Below are positions 23,087 through 34,756 of a stretch of 64,000 bases of DNA, piece by piece. Source of the DNA: Coenobita brevimanus (taxonomy: Eukaryota > Arthropoda > Malacostraca > Decapoda > Coenobitidae); assembly GCA_032717465.1 (NCBI GenBank), contig CM064671.1, positions 57,556,394 through 57,620,393 of the forward strand, written 5' to 3'. A model generated the notes under the pieces. The model was not told where the DNA came from. It saw only the letters and a list, made by a program, of their open reading frames with translations, and did no database searches. Position 1 is the stretch's first letter, and every line of letters begins with the position of its first letter. The position numbers were made by a program, and so were the translations under genes.

Positions 23087-23597
23087 TATACGCTCCTAGC
23101 GAAGTCTTGAGTGGGCTGCTGCTGCTGGTGGATCTGCTCTGAATGGCGAGGGGTGGAGACATCATCAATACAGAGGTCATCCGTGGGGAACTGCACTGGG
23201 TGAAGGAAGCAGCGGTTTCTCCACCAAACACGGCCACTGGGGAGCCTGACCTAGTACTCCCTTGACTTGCCAATGCCCATAAAGGTGCCCACCTTGTCTC
23301 AGAGGTGTGAAGTTGGATTGTGGATGCGAACCTGCTCATTGATCTGCATCCTGGAGATGGGATGGGCATGTTGATTGTATTGGGTCATGATATCACAAGC
23401 CCGTTTGGCTGCTAGGCAGTGACATTACTTCGTCTTCACTTGCCACTTCTTCTAGAAGGACTCTGAGTGGGCTGGCACAAAGGAGCAGACGGGGTATGCA
23501 TAAAAAAGTTGTGCTGAGGAGTGTCCAGTGTGGTTCAGGGTGTTGTGAAGCTCTAGACCCCGATCGATGTCTTCACACTTGATATTGCCAAATGGGG

Positions 23598-24152
23598 TCA
23601 CCTTGAGATTGAGATCTTCACTGACTTGACGGCAGCCTCGACGTGGCCATTGGACTGTGGGTAGTGTGGTGAGGAGATCATGTGACTGACTCTCCAATGG
23701 TCTAAAAATGTTGGAAGATTCCGGCTCATGAACTGGGGCCCTCCATTAATCCTAAGTCGCATGGAGACATCTATGTCACGAAAGATGTGCCAGAACTGGC
23801 GTATGGTGGCGGCAGACGTCGTGTCACGGCCACAGGGAATGATGACAACAGGCCAGCCTGAAAGGCAGTCAGCCATGACTATGAAGGAACTTCCCTGTAA
23901 CACTGAAGAAGTTGGCTGACACAGACTCAAAGGGTCTTGTTGGGGTGCCATCAGAAAGCAGTGGTTCCTGCTGCTAGCTGGGCTGGAGTACCTGGCATGG
24001 CTCACATGCGTAGACAGTGTTGGTGATGCCTGCACTGATGCTGGGCCAGTGGACACGTCTGCCTTGCATGTTTCTTGTTGGCCTATGCCCCACGATGGCT
24101 GTCGTGGGAGCAGGCCAAGATGGCATGGCATAGGGCTGGAGGAACAACACAT
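23598..24152 (-). pseudogene. Gypsy integrase remnant
   Basis: A 184-codon minus-strand frame. Its second half is the integrase core: MADCLSGWPVVIIP holds the first catalytic Asp, and SSPHYPQSNGHVEAAVK holds the catalytic Glu. The second catalytic Asp, expected just before the conserved GGPQF, is Asn here (RINGGPQF), so the enzyme would be inactive even without the frame breaks. The N-terminal zinc-binding part is in another frame at about 24000-24180. Confidence 0.85.
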
Positions 24153-24502
24153 GCCCAGTGAAGCACAAGGTCTCCATCAGTGTAGAGATCCTATCTTATC
24201 TTCCAGTATGGGAGCAGTATTGTGTGGAGATCGTAGTGGTGATAAGGGAAGCCGTTCTTTACGCAGTCTAGGAGCCTTGTGTAGGAAGGGTCACATTGGA
24301 CTGCTTTCTGGAAGGTCTCCATAACTTTGTCATCAGAAGAAGGCTCCTGGCATTGAGAACTGTCTAAGAAGCACACTGCCTAAAGTGTGACGACTGTCCT
24401 GATGGAGATACTTGTCTCTGTGTTCAGCATGCCATCGTCAGGGCTGGGATGACTGACAGGATAATGGGAGAAGGCATTTGGCATGCAGAGCTGTTTGCCT
24501 GC

Positions 24503-24823
24503 TCACCATTTTGCTGTAAACTGGTATGGTGAAAGCTTCTTTTTCAGAGGCTGGAGGCAGGGATTCTCTATAATATCCAGTGAATAATGGTTGGGGATTG
24601 GTATGAGTGGGCAGTGGTCAGTGATAAATTCAAAATACCGCAGTCCTTTTAAGTAAAACTTGCACTTTGATGTTGCCCAACTCACAGTTAATAGTTCCAA
24701 TTCAGTTGTGGCATAACTTGTCTCTGCATCCATTAGGACTCTGGAGCCACACTGGTGTCCTCCACCATTGTCCTGAAACAAGGCATAACCGATGCCATGC
24801 AGGCGGGATGTGTCTGTCTGCAA
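24503..24823 (-). pseudogene. Gypsy RNase H remnant
   Basis: A 106-codon frame with TDTSRLHGIGYALFQ at the start, then YATTELELLTVSWATSKCKF and ITDHCPL, the conserved RNase H blocks of Gypsy polymerases. RT precedes it on the same strand, and integrase follows it. Confidence 0.85.
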
Positions 24824-24869
24824 GATGGTAGGTAAGGCTGCGTCAAACGTTGCTTAAAAAGGTGGACTT

Positions 24870-25640
24870 GAGAGGGCCTCCTTCACTTTCTTGAATGCCT
24901 CAACATGATTCTGGGTCCACAGGAATATCTGCTCGGGGCTCATTAGGGGGAGCAAGGGCTGTGCGGCTGCTGATATGTCCAGGGAGAACTCTGTCAAGTG
25001 GTTCACAAGGCCTATAAAAGACCTCAGGTCAGGATGACAGGAGTGGCAAAGTCTGCAATGGCCTTGATCTTTTCTAGATCAGCTACTATGACATCCATGG
25101 ACAGGATATATCTAGAACAACATCTGGATAGCACATTATGGATGTGATGTACTGTAAGTGTGTGAGGTTGTCCTCATCATACAGGAGAACATCATCAAGA
25201 CCTTCACACACTTTGTCACACCTTGTAATGCTACATCTCGGAGACAGAAGGCATGTTCTGTTACAGCAAAACCTATAGGGCAGCTGCAATAACTGAAACC
25301 ACCTTAAAGTGTGATGAGTCTAGTCATTGGCGGGTCCTCCTCAGCAAGCTCGATTTGCCAGTAGCCGCAGAGGGCATCAGTCATCGTATAGAAGCATGCC
25401 TTCAGGTCCACACTGCAAATGGCAGCAAGGGGGTGGGCAAGGGATTCGCTGGACGTGACATTTGACTACTCAGCTTGCACAGGTCAGTGGTGATTCTCAC
25501 ACCATCATTAGGCTTGACAGTAGCTACTCTTTGGTGGCACCATGGAGACGGGTCGTCACCTGCAAGAGTAATAATGCCTTGGGCTATCATAGACTCCAGC
25601 CATTGTTTCACTGACTATTGGAAGGCAAGGGTGATCAGGC
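24870..25640 (-). pseudogene. Gypsy reverse transcriptase remnant
   Basis: The N-terminal part (25402-25611) reads MKQWLESMIAQGIITLAGDD, SPWCHQRVATVKPNDGVRIT and TDLCKLS, typical of the RT start (SPW..P.V.V.K..G..R...D...LN). The catalytic part (25086-25289) contains EGLDDVLLYDED, where the usual Tyr before DD is Leu. The pieces are in different frames. Confidence 0.82.
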
Positions 25641-25940
25641 AAAGGGTATGTATGGCAAAAGGCTTTGCATCTCCCCTTAGGTGGATCATCATGGGTGGAC
25701 CAACATTATCCTAAGTGGATTATTCTTGAAGTCCTCCTTGGTCACAAGCATATCACTTAACTCCCTCATGAAGTATTCCTTAACCTCTGAGGGGCTTGTG
25801 TTGCTGATGAGAGGTGGTGGTGGTGATATGGCAAATTATTGCCAACTCCCTGCAATCATGGCAGGACAGCAAAGAGTTGGTATTCCTTCATGAATGTCGA
25901 TCAACGTTGTAATTGACCTTATGGCAAATGTAATTTTTGT

Positions 25941-26174
25941 TTAGAATATGCTGAGGTCTGGAGCCATCACAGACCCATCAGCTGTGAAGCATTTAGCCTT
26001 GGGCAGCAGCTTAAGATCATCCCTGGATAGACCTAGGTACAGCAAGTGATCCAGGCCTACGACTGTGGCATCATCGCCAGTGTCGGGAAGCATGTGTAAG
26101 TGTCCTGACATCTTGCTATGGGTGATGGTGATTGGCTGAGGACACTCGGCTTTGGTGTGCAATGTGGAACTCAC
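25941..26174 (-). pseudogene. Gypsy aspartic protease remnant
   Basis: LPDTGDDATVVG at about residues 29-40 is the active-site motif of retroviral-type aspartic proteases. It sits between the zinc knuckle region and the RT, as expected. Confidence 0.78.
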
Positions 26175-26262
26175 TCTCCTGACGTGGCTCAGGTGTTGAC
26201 CATGGGTGTGTGGACCACTACGGGGAGACTGAGTGTATCTTGTGCTAGCATGTAGGGGGTTC

Positions 26263-27040
26263 CTACCTCACTATCATTGAGGTTTGGGCTTGGAAGCTGG
26301 GCAGCATTTGTTGTAGTGGCCATCTTGACCACATATTTTGCAGGTAACACTGTTGGCTGGCCACCTCACTGTCCTGGACCAATGTCCCTGTCACCCACAA
26401 TTGTGTCATAATGACTCTGCGACTGGGCACAGTTGCACCTTGCGTAACCAGCCACAGCTGGTGCAAGGGGTGTCGGGTGTCTTTGTTATGGGTAGGCCAA
26501 CCTAAACTTTGTGGGGCTTCTTTCTGTCCTTCTTGCACTGGGAGGTGGCCCTCTCTGCGGTCTGGGGAGATGTTTTTGCTGACCTGGTGGTTCTTGTAGC
26601 CTTATAACACTCCTGTATCACCTCATCCAGCGAGCTGGTAGGGGCGAGTGAAATTAGGTGCTGGAATAACTCACCAACTTGTGCTTCCATCAGAATCACT
26701 TGCTTGAGCTGAGTCTTCTGACAGATCATACTTTGGCCTCGGCAAATCTCAAGAGTTTTGGCTGCATTCTTGAGCCTAACAAAGAAGTAATTAAAAGGTT
26801 CACCTGCCATCATCTGCATCCGAAAAGCTCATGCTGACATAGTGCCTCATTTTTCTGGCCCTTGACGTGCTGGTCCAGCTTGTCCAGCACCTGATAAACA
26901 GAAAGTGTCATCTGGGGGCACCTATAGTTTGTACTCCAGCACATGTTGGGTCTCGAAAGAGAGAGGCGCATACATAATTGGATCAGTTGTTTCCTGAGTG
27001 GCAAACTTAGGAAGTCAACCACCATAGAATAGTCCACCCA
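26263..27040 (-). pseudogene. Gypsy gag remnant with zinc knuckles
   Basis: The upstream part (27037-26502) reads LIQLCMRLSLSRP, then PFNYFFVRLKNAAKTLEICR and QVGELFQHLISL, typical of Gypsy gag. Near 26300-26410 one frame gives HNCG-stop-QGHWSRTV followed by TCKICGQDGHYNKCC, that is, two CCHC-type nucleic-acid-binding knuckles with the first broken by a stop. Confidence 0.78.
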
Positions 27041-27945
27041 CTTGCATCTCCATTCTTTGAAGATTTGAAAAGATTCATCTGGAGGGAGTACTGGAGGTGG
27101 TTTGATGATTGCTTCGGGTAGATGTGGGTGTGGGATGTGACTGGACGAAGTGGGATGGCTGGTTGTAGGCAGTGAGGGTGGAGAGATGCTGGTGTGTGTG
27201 GGGTGGCACAGCTATGAAATGAAGGTTTAAAATCGTGTCACTTCATCAGTTGCACGATGCCTTTCCTCCTCTCAACGGTGCTATTTTTCCTCTGCATGAC
27301 GTGCTCGCTCCTGTGCTGCCCTTTGCTCCTCCTGGTCCTCCATCCAACGCAAAGGAGCTGCAATATCCATTTTTGCCTGTCAAGGGGAAGTGGCTTGAAA
27401 ATGGGGGGGAGGGGCCTTTTTCCTTCTGCGGTACCACAGAAGGGGGCTGGTCCACCTCTGTTGCCACTGTAGGTTTCTTTTGTCCCTTAGGCATGATTAT
27501 GTGCATGGTCTACACTGCTCTCAATGCCATGACATTTCGGACTGACGCAAATCAAATAGATGAAAACCCACAAATAAGAAATCTTTTCTACTCGTACATT
27601 CAAATGTTTATGTGCATATGTGTGCATATGAGAGGAGGTGGTGTTGTGTGGGAGACTTTGGCAGCCTCAGTGTATGGCCAGCCAGAGTGGAGAGAGGGGG
27701 CATACCACAGCTCTCTTAGACACCTTGCTCGCGCTTGGATCCTGACCAACATAAAAAAAACACTGCACTGCACTACCCTTGACACTACAATACTGTACTA
27801 CACACACGTGGCACTAAATACTGCACTAGACACACAGAAAGTCGCTGAAGAGTGTTATCCCACATCATTATGAGTAAGGGGGAAATAAAACTGGCCGTTA
27901 ATGTCGGACACAGATGTTGTACTCTGGGTAACTCACTGTGCCGTT
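27041..27945 (-). other. Gypsy 5' leader and start of gag
   Basis: Between the 5' LTR and the recognisable gag. Sequence next to the LTR on the minus strand (AACGGCACAGTGAGTTACCC) should hold the primer-binding site, but I could not match it to a tRNA. The 212-codon plus-strand frame here is antisense to the element. Confidence 0.5.
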
Positions 27946-28209
27946 TGTCTAATTCTCAGGGACCTGGAACTACCTTCACCTTGGCAGGGTCACAGAAACA
28001 CTGAGTCACTTCAATGTGGGTTAATTGCCCAATATGTACATGAGCACAACACAAAAGTGAAATGGGGTAATGCTCCTCAACAACACAGAGAGTCCTTAAA
28101 ACATGTGACACCAGTTTGAAGCAGCAGTGCTGCCTTTTGGCAGGGTAGCCAACTAGTTGAATATACAACCCACATTATTACACATGTACAATATATACTA
28201 TATCCCACA
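27946..28209 (-). repeat. Gypsy 5' LTR
   Basis: Plus-strand ends TGTCTAATTCTCAGGG and TATCCCACA match those of 22792-23073. It would carry the element promoter. Confidence 0.9.
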
Positions 28210-28426
28210 ACATGACGAGGATGGAGAATGAGGCACTGATTGACTATAGGAGTGTACGTGAGTGAGGTGGAGGGAGGAGAAGGGGAAGGGGAGACTGATG
28301 ATGGGATGAAAGTTGGAGCAGAAAGTAATATGAGAGAGGGGTATGTGTGAGTTGGAGGAAGTGCAGCACAGGATGATATGGATGTGATTTGTTTGTGGCC
28401 ACCTCTTACACGATTAAGGTATCTAG

Positions 28427-28427
<1 letters not shown>
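28210..28427 (+). mobile_element. LINE B fragment, right part and 3' end
   Basis: Continues 22675-22791 after the Gypsy insertion. GTACGTGAGTGAGGTGGAGG corresponds to 11411-11429, and TTTGTTTGTGGCCACC to 11557-11568. The tail is decayed (GATTAAGGTATCTAGC) and passes into a (TA)n tract. Confidence 0.83.

Positions 28428-28500
<73 letters not shown>
28428..28500. repeat. (TA)n microsatellite
   Basis: TA tract with one CTA interruption, directly abutting the LINE B 3' end. Confidence 0.97.
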
Positions 28501-28503
<3 letters not shown>

Positions 28504-28603
28504 GCTTTTGTGAAGATTTAAAATCTCTCTTAACGATATTCGGATCACATAATTATTCCTAGAACCAGCATGGAGTTGAACTTTCAATCATTTATTCACG
28601 TCA

Positions 28604-28721
28604 GCCAACGGCCATACCACGTTGAGTACACCGCTTCCCATCCGATCAGCGAAGTTAAGCAACGTTGGGTCTGGTTAGTACTTGGATGGGTGACCGCTGG
28701 GAACACCAGATGCTGTTGGCA
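28604..28721 (+). pseudogene. 5S rRNA-like module with internal pol III promoter
   Basis: About 118 nt starting GCCAACGGCCATACCACG and ending GCTGTTGGC, so the terminal helix (GCCAAC/GTTGGC) can pair. The internal control region is preserved: GAAGTTAAGCAACGTTGGG (A box) and GGTTAGTACTTGGATGGGTG with GACCGCTGGGAA (C box). There is no T-run terminator after the 3' end, because the SINE tail follows directly. It is therefore a mobile 5S copy, not a gene of a 5S array. Confidence 0.88.
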
Positions 28722-28845
28722 TCCCTACGTGTCAAGTGGGGTTGGTGGAGGATTAGTGCCCCTCCCTGTAAAACAATTAACTCTAAGCCATTGGCCACCC
28801 CGTCTGGGATACATGGCGTCTGGCAATGAATGAATGAATGATGAG
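28604..28845 (+). mobile_element. 5S rRNA-derived SINE (SINE3 type)
   Basis: A nearly complete 5S rRNA-like head (28604-28721) is fused to a tail that starts TCCCTACGTGTCAA. The tail contains GGAGGATTAGTGCCCCTCCC and CTCTAAGCCATTGGCCACCC, and ends GGCGTCTGGCAAT followed by TGAA repeats (28828-28841). A 5S head plus a LINE-like tail is the definition of SINE3-type elements. The last bases (TGGCCACCC..GGCGTCTGGCAAT) match the LINE B 3' end at 11562-11596, which suggests LINE B supplies the reverse transcriptase. No clear target duplication was seen. Confidence 0.87.
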
Positions 28846-30041
28846 CTTCTCTACCAGACCACCACCACACAAAACATGCAAGATTTTGTACTGACTTTTT
28901 CTTAAATATATTAATAATAACATAATGTTACGTGTCCGTCCCACACTGCCACAGGCTCCAGCAGCAGTAGTACAGTTTAGGAAGAACGTTGCCCAGTGAG
29001 TTGTTTCTCATATGGTTAGTCTTTCGGTGTAAGCACACAAGATCAGCTCACGCGTTGTAGATAAACACTGCCTTCTTAAGTTCACTGTCTTTATTTTCCA
29101 AATAATTACACTTAATGCTTGCCAGTCTCACTTCACTGCTTTCACAAGCAACAAAGCTATACAATCTTCACTAACTGCAGTTACACTTAATGTTTGTCAG
29201 TTTCACTATTTTCACAAGTACCGAGGATTTTTTTTTATTCATTTGTTTTTCCTTCCTCTGTTGTTATAAAAAAAAAAAATACAAATTCACTAGCTGAGCT
29301 GACGCACTGACATGGAACGACACTCAAACTGACCTGAAAACTGACTGAAACTGGTCTAGTCTCTTCCCCATCCTTATTTAAGCTTCTTATTTTCTACAGT
29401 GATTACTACTGCTCCACAGTTCTCGTGCATTCTCCAGGGAGCAACGGTTTCAACAGTTACCAACTCAGAGACATCCAAAACATGCCAGAGTTTTCTTACA
29501 TTACATAACACTGAAAATTATTCAGCATACAAACTTGAATTAAATTACATTATTTAACAAACAACAGTTTAAAATAAAATGTTATACACAAAAAGCACAA
29601 CAATTAATGCTGAACTTTACCAAATACCTCCACTCACAAACAGTAAGCTAACTGGCAACTCTGACACACATCGAAAAAAAATAAGAGTCGTTCGAAACTC
29701 TCCAGCACAGTCCAACTGGCAAACCAGATTCATAATAATTATAGCCATCGACTATACCTGCGTTGTTGTTCTTGTTGTTATTGTTGCTCAACCTCGGTCA
29801 AACCTCACCCAGCAGACTTGTTAAAACTGCAGCTAAGCAGTGGTAAATACTGTAATGCGGATTGTGTTGTGAAGCTAGTAACTGAGAAAGACTGGTTAAA
29901 GTCTTAATCTAGGCCAGGCAAGTTAAACTCCTTCTGCCTCTGACAGGTGATATCGTGATGACAGCTTGTACTACCGATGGGTTATGACGGTACCATCAAC
30001 ATGGATCTGGGATTCCAGCTTGTAGATTCTGCAAGCCTAAC

Positions 30042-30045
<4 letters not shown>
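28846..30045. other. No gene recognised
   Basis: No motif-bearing frame. TGTTACGTGTCC at about 28926 and TTACATAACA at about 29505 look like LTR ends, but no partner or target duplication supports this. Confidence 0.45.

Positions 30046-30116
<71 letters not shown>
30046..30116. repeat. Compound microsatellite (CA)n(TA)n
   Basis: CA tract to 30078 followed by TA tract to 30116. Confidence 0.97.
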
Positions 30117-30118
<2 letters not shown>

Positions 30119-30369
30119 TTACTTAAAAAAAGGCCAGAAATAAATCATAAATCGGGAACCGATGGCCCAACTGGATTTGAAATCGTTTTATTCGTCAAGT
30201 TATCACTCTTTAGCGATCCTTATTCTAACAAAAATTGCGCTACGTTGCGCGGTTTTTGCCGTGTTATGGTACCAAACAAACTGACACAAAGAAATCGGAT
30301 CATTATAATATAGACTGTGGCCATACATTTTCTTTCTTTTCAGATCTAACTACAGAAAAATCTTAGTCA

Positions 30370-31570
30370 TATTGTTGTGATACAAAGTGGTTCTGATCAG
30401 ATAGCAGACCAACATCTGTTGCAGACAAGTTACATAATCAAGAAAACAAAGAGCTGTACATGCACAGGACCACACAGCATCAGTAACCTTCACTTAAAAC
30501 GTAGAATCGCACGATATCCAAGCATTCAGAAACATCAGCAATTATTCTTAAGCACACTGTAGCATTACCGAAGTCTGGGAACATGAGACAATCAGTACTA
30601 TTACTATACTTAAATAAGTCAAGAATCCAACGCATCCTTCTTCATACAGACCAGCAACACTAGTCAGCACGTCAACCAGGATAAATGAACACATAATTCT
30701 CGACAAAGCGACACCTCATATCCCACTGCTCCCCCACTGCATAAGTATACAGCACTACAAATCACAAGCGTCTTGTTAACCAATCTCATACATAATTCCT
30801 CTGACGGCATCAATTCTGTGAGACTCACACAGTGTACACTGCTTACAACAATAAACCTGTAATTTCCTGACGGAAAACAAATCAACAAAATCTACAGCAC
30901 AAACATAGACAGCAACACCAAATGCAGGCATGATAAATACTGCTCTGGTAGAAAAGCACATATTGCATATTACACTCCAGGGCAAGTCATCACGAATAAG
31001 AAACTGTAAACTTTCCAAAAGGACTTCCACATGGCTCTGTTATTTCACCTACACTAACCAAGAAACACATGCATGATATTCCAACACCCCTAGTGTCCAC
31101 AAACACAATACAGATATCTACCATAACATTCACACATCATATCACAGACATATCCTATCCACTGCAAAATACTACCTCAACATACTTTAGCCATGAGTTG
31201 AGAATAACAGGCTGATGGTAGACTCCAGCAAAATCAATATCCACAATCATCATTGGCAACACTCAGGAACACAGGTACAAGTCTAACATCGTACTTATTC
31301 CAAATATACCCTCTACTCTACTTGGAGTGATATTAAGGTACTGGATGTTTCTTTAAGTATCACATACAGGAGATCAAAAGGCGGTGCACCTCCAAGCTCA
31401 ACGCACTCACAGTGCTTACAGGGACAGACTCTTTACTGGATTACTGTACAATCAGTATTTCAGAGGAACGATGCCTTATGCCTCCCTGGCATGGGTCCCA
31501 ATCCAAACCAACATACGCTACTACTGTGTGACCCAAACGAGGCAAAGCTCTGTGCATTATCATTAGCAAT
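30370..31570 (+). mobile_element. LINE E: strongly decayed Jockey-like RT
   Basis: One plus-strand reading contains LPHGSVISPTL followed by MHDIPTPL (near 31024-31095), the RT motif [18 protein letters not shown] of Jockey-like elements. Further on come IIIGNTQEHRYKSNIVL (near 31245-31300), LGVILRY, and GTMPYASLAWVPIQTN (near 31465-31510), the RT C-terminal region. Stops and frameshifts are frequent. Limits are approximate. Confidence 0.68.
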
Positions 31571-32461
31571 ACGAAAATTACTTCCGCAGGCCACTTTCAC
31601 TTTTAAACTACAGTCCTCCTTGATAGAGAGTATCTTAATATGAGAGGCCCACAAATAATTAATTCTTTACCAAACGGGCACGGCAGTTCCATGTTTTCTA
31701 TTGAAATGAGTCTTTCACAGAATACTTGTTATTATTCTTCGACAACCACAGCTATATGGCATTTATATAAAGTTATCTCTGAAAGCTATAAATGAGGATT
31801 TAGTATTTGTAAACTTCACACCTTCTGCCAGTAGGTGACCATGATAAACGTTCCTAACATGCTATTTTTTAATTTGAAGGCTGGCTGTCAAACGCAAGTG
31901 AGGTTAAGTTGAATTTGGTTTTGTTTGGTTAGGTTAGGTTTAGTTAAATCATAAATTTCTCATAGCTTTGACATGGGATACACTGATGTGTCCCATTGGA
32001 GCAATGATTGGCAAAAAATGCCAGCAGTCAGAGAGATCGTTAGTAAACACTGCCGCGGAGGACCTGTCTGCTTCCTTGTGCACAAAAATGGGTATATATT
32101 TTTTTCAATCACTTATTGCAGTCACATTTCAACAGTTACCTATCTGTGTTGCATATAAGATCGTGATTTTTTTTTAAATAATTGTATAGGTTGAATCGCT
32201 GTGCCCGTTTGGTAGAGAAATACCCAAAACTCTATGCACCAGTTTGTTTTGATATGCAACACGCTTGTCATTTTATGCTAGAGCATACAACACACTAATG
32301 CATAAAACAATCTCCGCACAAACATTACCAAACCCTCACATCCCACCTTCAGGCATTCCAAAACAAACAAACAAGAAATATCTCCTCACTCATTTCACTG
32401 TCCGGGCAACTGGCTCGATGATCAAGCAGAGAAAGAAGGGGCAAACGCCGTGGGTCGCATA
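31571..32461. other. No gene recognised
   Basis: AT-rich. GGTTAGGTTAGGTTTAGTTA at 31927-31946 is a short GGTTA-type run. Confidence 0.45.
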
Positions 32462-34756
32462 GCCTCACTCATCCTCTGACTTCATCCACGTGGGTCCCTC
32501 TGTGCAATCCTCCAGGCAGCTACTCTTCCCCCTCTAAGTATCTCCCGACAGGAGTGATCGACCTGGTCCAACCGTAAGTTATGTGGCCTTCCCTTTGGCT
32601 TCCTCCACCCTGGGTTAATTCGTTCTGAGATTACCCTGTGAGCAGGATCAACCTCAAGAAAGCATGCCACGTGCCCATATAGCTGGAGTTGGCAATGATG
32701 TATTATGTGGGTAATAGGCCTCGACTCAGTATCATGGAGTGGTCGCTTGTTATGCACCCAGTTGTACCTGTTGTATCCTGCGAAGACAACGCCAATGGAG
32801 TCAGTTTGCCGTTTCAGGTCACTGTTTATTGTCTATGTCTCACAGCCATAAAGTAAGACAGAGAGCACCAGCGCCTTCAAAATGCAAACTTTCGTCCTTC
32901 TAAATAAATAATGACAGTGCCAAATGCACAAAATGGGTGACTCCTTGATCCCGTAGGCCTGACCATTATGAAGAGAGGTCTCACTGTCTGACCTACCTTT
33001 GTTATGGACCACACTACAAAGACATGTGAACCTTTCCAAGAATTCTATGTCCTCATCACATGCTTGGAGAGGCTGAACTGCTTCATCGAGCAAACTACCT
33101 TGGTCTTGGCCCAAGAGACATTTAATCCTGGTGGTTTCGCATTCTCATGAAATTCCTCAAGGGCACTTAGTAGCATCTCCAGCGCCACCTCTAGGATAAC
33201 TGCATTATCAGCAAAGTCAAGGTCAATAACCCAGAAAGTGCCAGTTGTTACCCCATAGTGACTTTGACTCACAGACTGGTCCATTACCCAATCCATACAT
33301 GTGTTGAAAAGTGTGGGAGCAAGGACACATCAAAATCTTACACCAGAACTTACTGTAAAGAAGTCAGATGTTCCCCCCACACACTTGACAGCACTCTCAC
33401 TGTTTGAGTACAAGTCAGCTATCAGTCTGATTATCCCAGCGGGGATCCCACGGAGTCACAGGAGTTTCCATAGAACCTCCCAGTTTACTGAGTCACATGC
33501 CTTCTTGAGATCCACATAGGCTGCTGGCAGACCATGTTGAAACTCAAAACGACGTTCCACAAGAACTCGAAGAGCTAGGATACAATCAACAGTAGACTTC
33601 TTGGCCGTGAACCCAGATTGCTCAGGCCTCTGAAACTTTGGCAAATGGTTCTGGATACGCATCAGGAGAATGTGAACAAGAACTTTCCCTGACACACTGA
33701 GCCCTGTCATACCATGGTAGGTACTACAGTCATGCTGATCTCCTTTTCCATTCCAGATAGGGGTGACCAAACCCTTTGTCCAGTCATGAGGAATGATACC
33801 AGTCTGCCAAATGGCTTCTGTGACTGCATTTAACCCCCTGACCATGGCATCACCCCCAGATTTGATCAATACTGCTGGGATATCACAAATGCTAGCTGCT
33901 CTACCACTCTCCAACCTAGCCACTGTCTTCTTGATTTCAGCAGTCAATGGTTGTTTAACAGCTGACGGAACTCTCCACTGGGAGATTCAGTCATATATGG
34001 CTGCTCAAAATACTCAGCCCAACGAACTTTATACTCACTTTCCCCCGGCATGAGTCGTCCACCTGCTGTCTGAACAGAGTTAAACTGAGAGGTGGGTCTG
34101 GAGTGAAGCTTCATCAGGGCTTGGCAGGCGAGTCAAAGGTCATTTGTGTGAAAATGGCATTCCACCTCCTCAGCAATTTCATTGACATACATCTTCTTAT
34201 CCCTTTTCAGTGAAACTCGTGCATGTCAAGACAGAAGTCTGTGCTATTCTCGATCTGCAGCCAGTCTGGCAGCATGACTCCCCTCAATTGTGACTAGTGT
34301 TCCCTGCAAGATGAACCCCCTCTTTGATCTTGGGTGGTCTCCAGTACATTCATCAGCAGCTGTCAGGGTAGCACACTTAAAGGTATCCCATCGTTCAACA
34401 GGATCCTCAACTGTACTGAGTACTTGCAACCGATTTGAGACTGCCACTGCATACACATGTGCACACTCCTCATCCTTGAGTTTCTCAAGATGGAACCTGT
34501 TTTGGTGTCATCTTGAGAATCTCTCAGTTTTGATTTGTAGCCTTAGGGTAGCAACAACAAGTCTGTGATCAGTAGCAAAGCACTCTGCTCTCCTCAAATC
34601 TCTGCAGTTCGGAAGGATCCTCAATGGAGTACAACAATAATGAGATCAATGAGCAATTTTTAGCTTACAGGATTTTGTGAAATCCAGAATGTAAGAACTA
34701 TTGGAATTTATGGTTCCAGAGCCATAGGGACCTGTCAGTGCCAGGAACTGCATTAA

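Larger units (their letters stand above)
22792..28209 (-). mobile_element. Gypsy-type LTR retrotransposon, complete in outline, decayed
   Basis: About 5.4 kb bounded by two LTRs with TG..CA ends. On the minus strand the order is LTR, leader, gag with zinc knuckles, protease, RT, RNase H, integrase, polypurine tract, LTR, which is the Gypsy order. It lies inside a LINE B fragment whose two halves are at 22675-22791 and 28210-28427. Flanks read CATATGCG on the left and ACATGACG on the right, compatible with a decayed target duplication but not proof of one. All domains carry stops or frameshifts. Diverged LTRs also suggest an old insertion. Confidence 0.9.

Noticed and set aside
27235..27873. 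212-codon plus-strand frame
   Set aside because: It is antisense to the Gypsy leader and gag start, with no recognisable domain.
28604..28721. Functional 5S rRNA gene
   Set aside because: No terminator T run follows. A repeat tail found elsewhere with another head is fused to its 3' end, so it is a SINE head.
28926..29510. Possible solo LTR (TGTTACG... to ...CATAACA)
   Set aside because: No second copy, no matching target duplication and no element-specific motif. The ends are short and AT-rich.
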